Positions 46,641 to 54,157 of a stretch of 54,849 nt of DNA are shown in pieces. The DNA lies in contig CAJMLQ010000003.1 of NCBI GenBank assembly GCA_905214265.1, positions 1-54,849 of the forward strand. Direction: 5' to 3'. This DNA comes from an uncultured bacterium. GTDB lineage: Bacteria > Bacillota > Clostridia > Oscillospirales > Ruminococcaceae. Position 1 is the first letter of the stretch, and every line of letters begins with the position of its first letter. The position numbers were made by a program, and so were the translations under genes. The notes below the pieces were generated by a model that was not told the DNA's origin, ran no database searches, and was given only the letters and a program-made list of their open reading frames with translations.

Positions 46641-46645
46641 TGCCC

Positions 46646-46674
46646 ATTATAACCCATCTATCTGCTAAAGTCAA
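46646..46674 (-). promoter_or_regulatory. Promoter of the isomerase-oxidoreductase operon
   Basis: TTGACT (46674-46669) and TATAAT (46651-46646), 17 bases apart on the minus strand. Confidence 0.85.
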
Positions 46675-46743
46675 CCAACAAGAGCGCCAGACATTGTGCA
46701 TTTTTTTTGTGCGAAACATCGACTTCCCTTCCGATGCCAGACA

Positions 46744-46798
46744 AGACCCCGGCGGCGGACCAAAACGCTTCCCACGTTTCCGTCCGCCGCCGGGGTCT
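46744..46798. terminator. Strong hairpin after the AraC gene, possible terminator
   Basis: Sixteen-pair perfect outer stem (arms 46744-46759 and 46783-46798) enclosing a second AAACG/CGTTT stem. T-runs are short on both strands (TTGT on the minus strand, TTTT on the plus), so termination of the AraC transcript is probable but not certain. Confidence 0.55.
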
Positions 46799-46814
46799 TT
46801 TGCTCTCAGGGACT

Positions 46815-48095
46815 CTACTCCGATGCCGTGGACCCGCAGCGCTCGGATGCCCCGGTTCCGTGGCTATCCAGCGCCACCGCTCCGCGGCTGTCGCGGTATT
46901 TTTTTGGTGAAACGCCGACCATCTTCTTAAACACCCGCGTAAAATAACTCTGGTCCTCGAAGCCGCAAAGATTTGCGATGTCGATAAGGCTGACGTCCTT
47001 GTCCATTAGCAGGATCTTGCTCTTTTCGATCCGCACCCGGTTGATGTACCCGGACAGGCTCTCGCCGGTTTCCTCCTTGAAGATGCTGCTCAGATAGGCC
47101 TTGCTCAGATAGGCGCTCCGGGCAATCTCATCCAGCGTCAGCTTTTTGTCATAGTTGGCCCGGACATATTCCATGGCCTTGTACACCGCGTCGATGTGCT
47201 TGATCCGGGAAAAATCGAAGGTGTAGTCGATGAACCGGTGCATGATCCCCGTCACCCAGACGCTCAGTTCCTCGATAGAGGTAAAATGCTCGATCTTCCG
47301 GATATAATCGCCGCTGAATCCGAAAATCTCGTTGACATCGGCCCCGGCGTCGATGGTCGCCCGGGAGATCAGCACCACCAGCTCCAAGACCCGTAGCTTA
47401 ATCGCCTCCAGATCGAACTGGCTGACGAAAAAGATCTCTCCCAGCAGCTCATTCAGGAGTTTCTGGGATCCCGCCTTGTCCCGGCTGCGAATCAGCACCT
47501 GCAGCTTCTTTTCCGACTCAATAGGATAGACCTGTTTCTCGCCATAAGAAGCATAGCGCTCCTTCACATCGTAAATAGAACTGAGAAATTTGTCCTGCTC
47601 CCACAAAAAAGCTCCGGCCATGCTGTTATGCGGCACCCCGCTGATATAGGAGGTCACCGCCGCCAGCACCTCGGAAAGCCCCGTCACCGCGCTGGGCTCC
47701 ATGATGGGAAGCTTGGGGATATCCGCCGCCATCTCGTCACAGGGCAGCTCCATCAGCGTGTCTTGCAGATTTCCCATAATTACTGGCCCTACGATCAGCC
47801 CTCCTGCCAGCGCTCCCGTCTCGTCGGAGACCGACGCCGCCGCAAACACCAATCCCAGGGGACAGTAATAGATGTACTTTCCATTCCAGCGGTAAGCCTC
47901 CGAACAGCCGTAGCAGTGGGTGTTGAGCCGCATCCCGTTATAGCTGGTGCACCGGCTGCAAAAGCAGCGGGAAACGCCCTCTTCTCCATCCACAAAGGCG
48001 CGGGAGTCCATGTCAATGACCGCGCAGTCCGCGCCGGAGAGGCCGGAAAAATAGGCGCTGTACTTGAGACAGCGCTTCTTCAAATTCTCCTGCAT
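46815..48095 (-). CDS. AraC family regulator with PocR-type sensory domain
   Basis: Transcription factor of 426 residues. Residues 1-165 are a PocR-type ligand domain (FSGLSGADCAVIDMDS, CFCSRCTSYNGM, HCYGCSEAYRWNGKYIYYCPLGL) with a Cys cluster; PocR domains sense small hydrocarbons such as 1,3-propanediol or act as redox sensors. A helical middle follows, and residues 315-405 are two AraC helix-turn-helices (LTLDEIARSAYLSKAYLSSIF and VSLIDIANLCGFEDQSYFTRVFKK). AAAGGAGGGG lies before the ATG. Its position directly upstream of the isomerase operon makes that operon a likely target, next to the ABC importer-like sugar genes it may also serve. Confidence 0.92.
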   Translation of the reverse strand: MQENLKKRCLKYSAYFSGLSGADCAVIDMDSRAFVDGEEGVSRCFCSRCTSYNGMRLNTHCYGCSEAYRWNGKYIYYCPLGLVFAAASVSDETGALAGGLIVGPVIMGNLQDTLMELPCDEMAADIPKLPIMEPSAVTGLSEVLAAVTSYISGVPHNSMAGAFLWEQDKFLSSIYDVKERYASYGEKQVYPIESEKKLQVLIRSRDKAGSQKLLNELLGEIFFVSQFDLEAIKLRVLELVVLISRATIDAGADVNEIFGFSGDYIRKIEHFTSIEELSVWVTGIMHRFIDYTFDFSRIKHIDAVYKAMEYVRANYDKKLTLDEIARSAYLSKAYLSSIFKEETGESLSGYINRVRIEKSKILLMDKDVSLIDIANLCGFEDQSYFTRVFKKMVGVSPKKYRDSRGAVALDSHGTGASERCGSTASE

Positions 48096-48195
48096 CGAAC
48101 CCCTCCTTTTCTGAATCTATTTCTGCACGCTCTTGGAACCCATAAGGATTCGAGCGGCAGTATATCGCTTTTTTACGCCGGAAACTATCAAGAAT

Positions 48196-48224
48196 ATTAT
48201 AGCATAGATCCACGTTTCTCACAA
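48196..48224 (-). promoter_or_regulatory. Promoter of the PocR-AraC gene
   Basis: TTGTGA (48224-48219) and TATAAT (48201-48196), 17 bases apart on the minus strand. The -35 box overlaps the stop of the upstream gene. The leader is about 95 bases and contains nothing I recognise. Confidence 0.72.
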
Positions 48225-48743
48225 GTTTGCCAGTTCGTTTCTTTCGATCCCCAAAACGTCATAATATTCGTCTGAATACCGGATTCTGCTGCCGTCAAAA
48301 CCTGCCTGGATCTTCCTGACAGCTTCAAAAGGCTCCTTCATGGGAGACAATTCCAGCGCCTCTGCCAGCCGCATCAAGACTGCCTTCTGCTCTTCTGTCT
48401 GGGCGGCCCGTTCCTCCCGCAGATGGCTCTCAAACCGTTCTTTATCCATCCAAATGACCTGTTCCACCGGATTTGCAGACCCGCAGGCCAATATCAGCCG
48501 CAAAAAATCGCGAAAATCCTTTGCCAGTGGGTACACATTCCGATCCGCGCAGCTCTCCGGATTTGCCGCAAATACCATATCGCCGTATTCCGGAAGAAAG
48601 CAGTATAAGATGCATCCCTCGAACCCGATCACCTGCGCATCCACGGGATAGCAGAAATACGGGACTGTAATCTCTCCCGCCTCCAGACCGATGAGGCTGC
48701 CTTTGATCTCCAATCTTTGATATTTTTCCCATAGAGTCTTCAT
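48219..48743 (-). CDS. Conserved hypothetical protein
   Basis: A 174-residue soluble protein I do not recognise. It opens MKTLWEKYQRLEIKGSLIGLE, has a beta-rich first half (ITVPYFCYPVDAQVIGFEGC, YCFLPEYGDMVFA) and a helical second half with FRDFLRLILACGSANPVEQV and MDKERFESHL. The overall pattern, an N-terminal beta sheet followed by a DFxxFL helix, faintly recalls SUKH/SMI1-KNR4 proteins, but that is a guess. ATG 48743 is used because the open frame upstream runs through the terminator of the preceding gene. Spaced from that gene by a terminator, it may have its own unseen promoter. Confidence 0.68.
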   Translation of the reverse strand: MKTLWEKYQRLEIKGSLIGLEAGEITVPYFCYPVDAQVIGFEGCILYCFLPEYGDMVFAANPESCADRNVYPLAKDFRDFLRLILACGSANPVEQVIWMDKERFESHLREERAAQTEEQKAVLMRLAEALELSPMKEPFEAVRKIQAGFDGSRIRYSDEYYDVLGIERNELANL

Positions 48744-48773
48744 CCTGACACCTGCCTCAGCCACCGCACAGTC

Positions 48774-48804
48774 AAAAGCCGGAAACACAGGGTTTCCGGC
48801 TTTT
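48774..48804 (-). terminator. Terminator of the RACo-like gene
   Basis: Thirteen-pair perfect stem (AAAAGCCGGAAAC and complement), five-base loop, ending in TTTT on the minus strand, directly after the gene's stop. Confidence 0.85.
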
Positions 48805-48805
48805 C

Positions 48806-50362
48806 TCACAGTTCAAACATCATCGAATCCAGATACTGGTCGCTGAAATAAGGATTCGTGGAAAGCTCCACCGTCTCCATCCGGTCCGCCAGCCCTGCGG
48901 ATTCCGCCAACAACGTCCGGCTCTGGAGCAGCATCTCGGTCCCCACCAAAGCGGCGTTGCCCAGTACCTCTGCCCGTTCCGCCAACTCCGGCGGAAACAG
49001 CCCGATAGCGGCGGCACTGTCCACGCGGATGTGGCTCCCAAAGCCTCCCGCAATGGTAAAGCGCTCCACCTGCCCAGGTTCCAGCCCCGCCTCGTGGAGC
49101 AGGGTACGGATTCCTGCGCAGATGGCGGCCTTGGCCAGCTGCACGGCCCGGACGTCCTTTTGAGTGAACACCGTCCGTTCCCCCAGCCGGAAGGCCAGCG
49201 TCCCGCCGGCTTCGCAGATCCGGTCTTCAAAGAGATGATCCTCCTCCAGCAGCAAACCGGTCTCATCCACCACCCCGGCCCGGAGCAGCGCGGCCATCGC
49301 GTCGATGACCCCGGATCCGCAGAGTCCCTGGTCCGGCGCCCCGCCCACGGTCTCCACCCGAAATTCACCGTTGAACCGGACCCGCCGGACTGCCCCGGAG
49401 ACAGCGGGCATCCCCATATAGATCCCCGCGCCTTCCAAAGCGGGCCCCGCCGCCGTAGACGCACCGTAAAGCCTGCCATTGTGGGCCAGCACGATTTCGC
49501 CGTTGGTGCCCACGTCGATGAGCAGCGCTGTCTCCGGCCGTTCCGCAATGCCGGAGGCCACCACCGCTGTAGTGATATCGCCGCCCACAAAGGCCGAGTT
49601 GCACCGAGTCAGATAGCAGGCCGCCCGAGGCGCACCCGCAAACGCCAGCTCCACCTGCTTCCCGAACCGTTCGTCCGCCTCAAAGGGCGCGTGGGACAGA
49701 CAGTCCACGTCCCGCCCGGTCAAAAGGTACAGCATCGTGGTATTCCCCGTAAGGAACAGCGCCGAGACCTCCGTTCCGTCCTTCCCACTTTTCCGGCAGA
49801 GCTCCGCCAGCAGCCGTTCGATGCATCCCCGAATGGCCTCCGCCAGCCCGGGACCGTCCCCGGCCAGCGCCCGTTCGATCCGAGAGATCACGTCCGCTCC
49901 GAAGGTCGCCTGGGGGTTTGACTCACAGGCCGTGGCAAGCTCCGTACCGGTATCCAGATCCACCAAAACCGCCGCCACCGTCGTCGTGCCGATGTCCACC
50001 GCTACACCGCACCCGGAAGCCACCGGTTCCCGGCGATACGCCCGCCCGACGCCGTCCACTTCAATGGCTGCGTCCTTTTTGGCATCCGCCTCCCAGATCT
50101 CCGCATTCCCGGTCAGCGTTGCTTGACAGGCCAGCCGGATCCCTGCTGCCAACTCCGCCTCCGTCAGGAGCTTCCGCTCTTCCAGCCCCGGCTCCGATAA
50201 CTCTCCTGCCGCCCGGACCCGGCACTTGCCGCATCGCCCGTTTCCGGCGCAGGGAAGATCGACCGGATGCCCGGCCAGCCGCAAAACCTCCGCCAGTCTT
50301 GCGCCGTCCTCCGCCTCCAGCGCCGTGCAGCAGCCGCCGGTATGTAACGTTACCTTTCCCAC
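48806..50362 (-). CDS. RACo-like reductive activator of corrinoid proteins: [2Fe-2S] ferredoxin plus ASKHA ATPase
   Basis: ATP-dependent activator that returns the cobalt of corrinoid proteins to Co(I). The N-terminal [2Fe-2S] domain has Cys38, Cys44, Cys47 and Cys79 (PCAGNGRCGKC ... LACQ). Residues 115-518 form an ASKHA-type ATPase with VAVDIGTTTVAAVLVD, FLTGNTTMLYLL, ALLIDVGTNGEI and FTIAGGFGSHI. GTG 50362 is chosen, since GAGGAGGGG lies six bases upstream; this gives 518 residues, somewhat shorter than the 600-plus of RACo from Carboxydothermus. It follows the DUF2284 gene by 13 bases. No corrinoid protein or methyltransferase is in the window, so its partner lies elsewhere. Confidence 0.88.
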   Translation of the reverse strand: MGKVTLHTGGCCTALEAEDGARLAEVLRLAGHPVDLPCAGNGRCGKCRVRAAGELSEPGLEERKLLTEAELAAGIRLACQATLTGNAEIWEADAKKDAAIEVDGVGRAYRREPVASGCGVAVDIGTTTVAAVLVDLDTGTELATACESNPQATFGADVISRIERALAGDGPGLAEAIRGCIERLLAELCRKSGKDGTEVSALFLTGNTTMLYLLTGRDVDCLSHAPFEADERFGKQVELAFAGAPRAACYLTRCNSAFVGGDITTAVVASGIAERPETALLIDVGTNGEIVLAHNGRLYGASTAAGPALEGAGIYMGMPAVSGAVRRVRFNGEFRVETVGGAPDQGLCGSGVIDAMAALLRAGVVDETGLLLEEDHLFEDRICEAGGTLAFRLGERTVFTQKDVRAVQLAKAAICAGIRTLLHEAGLEPGQVERFTIAGGFGSHIRVDSAAAIGLFPPELAERAEVLGNAALVGTEMLLQSRTLLAESAGLADRMETVELSTNPYFSDQYLDSMMFEL

Positions 50363-50375
50363 CTGCAACCCCTCC

Positions 50376-50936
50376 TCAGCCTTCCAGACCGTGGAAGAAA
50401 CAGGCCCCAAAATAGGTCACCGTGTTGACGCCGTTGATGTACTTCATCCCTGCCAGCTTCGCCAGCTGTGAGACTGCCACACCATAGGTCTCCAAAGAAG
50501 ACAGCGCCCGGTCCGGATGACGGCAGGGCTGATCATCCCGTTTGGCGCACCGCTCGCAGATCCGACAGCCCCCCGCAGACAGATGCAAAAAATCCCCTTT
50601 CCACAGAGCGGCGGACCGGTCGACGAACCGCCCGGTCATCTCGTTGTGTCGGACGGCGGCGGCCGTCATGCCCTCGATGTCAAAGGAGTCCTCCAGCGGC
50701 GAGACCGACTGATACACCACCGCATAGTCAAACGCCTTGGCCTTCGCAATCAACTCGTCAATGTCTCCGGCATCCGGCGGACAGGTCCAGCATTTCCCGT
50801 AGTTCCCACAGGTGTTCTGCTCGCATGCCTTGCGGAAAGCCCGGTCGAAAATGATTTCGCTGACCGGCACCACCCCAGCCTTAAAAAAGCCGCATTCCAA
50901 AGCCAGTTCCGCCGCTTTTTGAAAATCCGCCATCAT
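50376..50936 (-). CDS. DUF2284 domain metal-binding protein
   Basis: A 186-residue cysteine-rich protein of the DUF2284 family. N-terminal CGNYGKCWTCPPDAG and C-terminal GGCRICERCAKRDDQPCRHP supply about ten cysteines, suggesting iron-sulfur or zinc binding; GVAVSQLAKLAG and VTYFGACFFHG complete the family pattern. Members often lie beside corrinoid-dependent methyl-transfer or reductive-activator genes, as here with the RACo-like gene 13 bases downstream. Biochemical function is not established. AAGGGGC lies five bases before ATG 50936. Confidence 0.9.
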   Translation of the reverse strand: MMADFQKAAELALECGFFKAGVVPVSEIIFDRAFRKACEQNTCGNYGKCWTCPPDAGDIDELIAKAKAFDYAVVYQSVSPLEDSFDIEGMTAAAVRHNEMTGRFVDRSAALWKGDFLHLSAGGCRICERCAKRDDQPCRHPDRALSSLETYGVAVSQLAKLAGMKYINGVNTVTYFGACFFHGLEG

Positions 50937-51040
50937 CTATTGCCCCTTTTCCGAAAAATTCTCTTTTTATCTTACTAAAAATCCCGCAAAAACTCTATCA
51001 CTTTTTTTCATTTCTTTGCAGAACTTTTTAAAAGGACCGC

Positions 51041-51289
51041 TCAGCGTGGTTTCGACCTTGATACCATGCGTTCATACCGATTTCTGCTGAACATGCCGGT
51101 CAGGGCGTCCAAAAATGTCGCGAACTGCTGTTTAAAAGCCTTTGCAAGCATCCAATCCTGCCGTACATGAAATTTCCGAACCTGTATTCCTCCAAAAACA
51201 GCGGCGGGATTGCCTTCATCATTGATCCCGTGCAAAATGCGCAGACCAACTCCGGCTGCAATTTGGTCGCCCGGATGAAAACGACCAAA
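51041..51289 (-). pseudogene. Probable GGDEF-protein remnant
   Basis: The 570-base gap between the DUF2284 and argF genes holds one open minus frame of 82 codons with no start codon in front of its first residues (an in-frame TAA precedes it). Its end, FLDALTGMFSRNRYERM, resembles the opening of a GGDEF diguanylate cyclase domain (DxLTGLxNR), but the frame stops nine codons later, before any GGDEEF signature. It looks like the wreck of a signalling gene. The stretches 50937-51040 and 51290-51506 show no gene, only an AT-rich tract near 50940-51030. Confidence 0.35.
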
Positions 51290-51506
51290 TTATACAGCAA
51301 TGCGCTCACAGTACAGGGGGCTATTCCACCCCAAGACAATTTTTTGCAGCAATCACAATTTCCAACGAAATGACGCAAACATCCGGAACCATACGATTTT
51401 TGCAGCGGAATAAGAGCCCCTTCCTTTCCAAACAAAAAGCGCAGAACCCTCCCGAAGCCCGTCCAGCCGGACAGACCCGCAAGGCAGTTCCGCGCCTGAA
51501 TAATTT

Positions 51507-52421
51507 TTACGCCCGCTTCTCCATCAGCTTGACCATGACCGCTTTCTGGGCATGGAGCCGGTTCTCCGCCTCGTCAAAGATCTCCCCGGCATGCTCCTCA
51601 AACACCTTGCCGGTGATCTCCTCCTCCCGATGGGCCGGCAGGCAGTGGAGTACCATAGCTCCGGCATGGGCCGCCGCCATGACGTTGTCGTTGATCTGGT
51701 ATCCGGCAAAAACCTTCCGCCGGACCGCAGCCTCCTCCTCCTGCCCCATAGAAGCCCAAACGTCGGTGTACAGTACGTCCGCGTCCGCCGCCATGGACAA
51801 AATATCGGAAGAAATGGCAAATTTATCGCCGTAGGCCTCCGCAAATTTCAGCACAAATGGATCGGGCCGGTAGCTGTCCGGACAGGCGATGGAGACCTTC
51901 ATCCCCACGGTCAGGCCTCCCACGATGAGGGAGTTTGCCATGTTGTTGCCGTCGCCGACGTAGCAGAGCTTCAGCCCTTCCAGGCTTCCCTTATACTCCC
52001 GAACCGTCATCAGGTCTGCCAGCACCTGGCAGGGGTGGCAGTAGTCGGTCAGCCCGTTGATGATGGGGATGGAGCCGTACTCCGCCAGATCCTCCACCTC
52101 TTTCTGGGCAAAAGTCCGGATCATGATGCCGTCCAGATACCGGGACAGCACCCGGGCGGTATCCTGCACCGGCTCTCCGCGGCCGATCTGCAGATCTCGG
52201 GAGCTCAAAAACAGCGCCTGCCCTCCCAGCTGGTACATGCCGGTTTCAAAGGACACCCGTGTGCGGGTGGAGGACTTTTGGAAGATCATCCCCAGTGTCT
52301 GCCCCGCCAGCCGATGATGGACGATGCCGTGCTTCTGTTCATATTTCAGCTGGTCAGCCAGATTCAATGTGTCCATGATCTCGTCTTTGGACCAGTCGCT
52401 GAGTTTCAGTAAATGTTTCAT
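51507..52421 (-). CDS. argF: Ornithine carbamoyltransferase
   Basis: Joins ornithine and carbamoyl phosphate to give citrulline in arginine synthesis. The carbamoyl-phosphate motif FQKSSTRTRVSFETGM is near residues 48-63, the ornithine-binding loop region DTARVLSRYLDGIMIRTF follows, and the catalytic Cys is in MVLHCLPAHREEE. ATG 52421 with AAAGG nine bases upstream gives 304 residues; the open frame 25 codons upstream overlaps the gap to argD without a ribosome site. It is the last gene of the argB-GNAT-argD-argF run. A biosynthetic role is supported by these neighbours. Confidence 0.96.
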   Translation of the reverse strand: MKHLLKLSDWSKDEIMDTLNLADQLKYEQKHGIVHHRLAGQTLGMIFQKSSTRTRVSFETGMYQLGGQALFLSSRDLQIGRGEPVQDTARVLSRYLDGIMIRTFAQKEVEDLAEYGSIPIINGLTDYCHPCQVLADLMTVREYKGSLEGLKLCYVGDGNNMANSLIVGGLTVGMKVSIACPDSYRPDPFVLKFAEAYGDKFAISSDILSMAADADVLYTDVWASMGQEEEAAVRRKVFAGYQINDNVMAAAHAGAMVLHCLPAHREEEITGKVFEEHAGEIFDEAENRLHAQKAVMVKLMEKRA

Positions 52422-52461
52422 CTTTCTCAACCTTTCACAAGCATTTTCAATTTTTTTCAAG

Positions 52462-53634
52462 TCAGGAAAGAACCTCCCAGAGGATGCGCAGCCCATCGGA
52501 AAGCTCCTGGTCCGTAATGGTCAGCGGCGGCAGCAGCCGGACCTTCTCCTTGGCGGTCAGCACCAACAGGCCTTTTTCCAAACAGGCTTTGGCCACCTCC
52601 GCGCTGGTCCCGGATTTCAGCTCGATGCCCAACATCATCCCCAGCCCGGTGACGGACGCCACGTTTCCGCAGCAGAGCAGGCAAGACCGGAGTTTATCCC
52701 CTTTTGCCGCAACTTCCCGCAGAAACCGGTCATCGGCAACCTTTTTCATGACCGCGTTTGCTCCGGCGCAGACGATGGGGTTGCCCCCGAAGGTCGACCC
52801 GTGGCTGGAGGGACCCATCACGTCCTTGAGCTTTTCATTGACCAACACCGCGCCGATGGGCAGCCCACCGCCCAGCCCCTTGGCCAGGGTCGTGATGTCC
52901 GCCTGGACGCCAAAATGCTCCGCAGCCAGGAATTTTCCCGTCCGGCCCACACCGGTCTGGACCTCGTCGGCAATGACCAGGATGTCCCGCTCCTTGCAGA
53001 AGGCAAACAGTTCTTTTACAAATCCTTCCTCCAGCGGGATCACGCCGCCCTCGCCCTGGATGAACTCCAGCATGACCGCGCAGACGCTGTCGTCCACAGC
53101 CCCGGCCAGGGACGCCATGTTATTGGCCTCTGCGTAACGGAATCCTCCGGTAAAGGGACCGAAATATTGATGGAAGACCTCCTGCCCGGTGGCGGTCAGA
53201 GTGGTGATAGTCCTTCCGTGAAAGGAGTTGACCAGGGTCACGACGGTGCCCCGGCCTTCGCCGTATTTGTCAAAGCTGTATTTTCGGGCAGTCTTGATGG
53301 CGCCCTCGTTGGCCTCTGCGCCGGAGTTGCCGAAAAAGGCCCGGCTGTAGCCGGTGTATTCGCAGAGACGCTGGGCCAGCTCCCCGTCCGGGAGGGTATA
53401 GTAAAGATTGGAGATGTGTGCCAGCTTTTCTGCCTGCTCCGACACCGCCTTGACCCAGTCCGAATCGGCAAAACCCAGGGAATTGACGCCGATGCCGCTG
53501 GTAAAATCCAGGTAGCGCCTACCGTCAGAGCCGGTGCAGACTGCACCGCTGCCCTTTTCGATGCAGACGTCGAACCGCTTATAGGTGGGCAGGATATACT
53601 GCTGATCCCGCTCCTTGATCTGATTGAAATTCAT
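52462..53634 (-). CDS. argD: Acetylornithine aminotransferase
   Basis: PLP enzyme that makes N-acetylornithine from N-acetylglutamate semialdehyde. FGNSGAEANEGAIKTARK binds the cofactor phosphate, FHGRTITTLTATGQ follows, LVIADEVQTGVGRTG holds the cofactor Asp, and ADITTLAKGLGGGLPIGAV carries the Schiff-base Lys. Length of 390 residues is normal. GAAGGAATCAAG precedes the ATG. It lies 28 bases after the GNAT gene and 40 bases before argF. Confidence 0.96.
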   Translation of the reverse strand: MNFNQIKERDQQYILPTYKRFDVCIEKGSGAVCTGSDGRRYLDFTSGIGVNSLGFADSDWVKAVSEQAEKLAHISNLYYTLPDGELAQRLCEYTGYSRAFFGNSGAEANEGAIKTARKYSFDKYGEGRGTVVTLVNSFHGRTITTLTATGQEVFHQYFGPFTGGFRYAEANNMASLAGAVDDSVCAVMLEFIQGEGGVIPLEEGFVKELFAFCKERDILVIADEVQTGVGRTGKFLAAEHFGVQADITTLAKGLGGGLPIGAVLVNEKLKDVMGPSSHGSTFGGNPIVCAGANAVMKKVADDRFLREVAAKGDKLRSCLLCCGNVASVTGLGMMLGIELKSGTSAEVAKACLEKGLLVLTAKEKVRLLPPLTITDQELSDGLRILWEVLS

Positions 53635-53662
53635 CTTGATTCCTTCTTTCGCCGGGGTTGTG

Positions 53663-54145
53663 TCAGTCGTGGTCGATCATCCGCACGTATATGCCAGGTA
53701 CGGACTCTTCAATCACCGCAGCGCCGACAGTTTTCTTGTAAAACTCCACCGCAGCGGAAGAGGCGGAGCCGATGATGGCGTAGGCGTATCCCATATTGGC
53801 CAGGCCGGTCATGCATTTAAGGAGAATCGCCTTGCCGATCCCCTTGCCACGCATATCCTCCCGGACGCCGGTGGGGCCGAAATAGTCCCGGGCCGTAGCC
53901 TCATAGCAGCCAAAGCCCACCACCTGCTTCTCCTTAACGGCGATGTAACAACTCACCGGCTGATTGGCAAAAGCCGCGTCGCACTCACTCGCCCAGCCTT
54001 CGCCGAAATTTTCGTGGATAAAGGCCAAAACCCGGTGTTTATCCGGGGAGAGGGCCTGCTTGATTTTGATTCCATCCGCCTTCAGGCGGGCAAAAAGAGC
54101 CGGATCGTCTTTCAGGTCATATAATTTGACCAACATATCTTCCAT
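53663..54145 (-). CDS. GNAT family N-acetyltransferase inside the arginine operon
   Basis: A 160-residue acetyltransferase. CYIAVKEKQVVGFGCYEATARDYFGPTGV forms the core strands, VREDMRGKGIGKAILLKCM contains the acetyl-CoA loop (RGKGIG), and SSAAVEFYKKTVGA is the final block. It is placed between argB (12 bases upstream) and argD (28 bases downstream) with AAGGAGGAAACTC before the ATG, so it belongs to the operon. An N-acetylglutamate synthase role would fit the pathway, but the sequence resembles general GNAT proteins rather than ArgA or ArgJ, so this is inference only. Confidence 0.85.
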   Translation of the reverse strand: MEDMLVKLYDLKDDPALFARLKADGIKIKQALSPDKHRVLAFIHENFGEGWASECDAAFANQPVSCYIAVKEKQVVGFGCYEATARDYFGPTGVREDMRGKGIGKAILLKCMTGLANMGYAYAIIGSASSAAVEFYKKTVGAAVIEESVPGIYVRMIDHD

Positions 54146-54157
54146 AGAGTTTCCTCC

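Noticed and set aside
49031..49921. 296-codon plus frame opposite the RACo-like gene
   Set aside because: Arg/Pro/His-rich antisense product with no domain pattern; the minus strand carries clear ferredoxin and ATPase motifs.
51100..51435. 111-codon minus frame in the argF-DUF2284 gap
   Set aside because: Low-complexity, no ribosome site, and overlaps the better GGDEF-like frame; judged not to be a gene.
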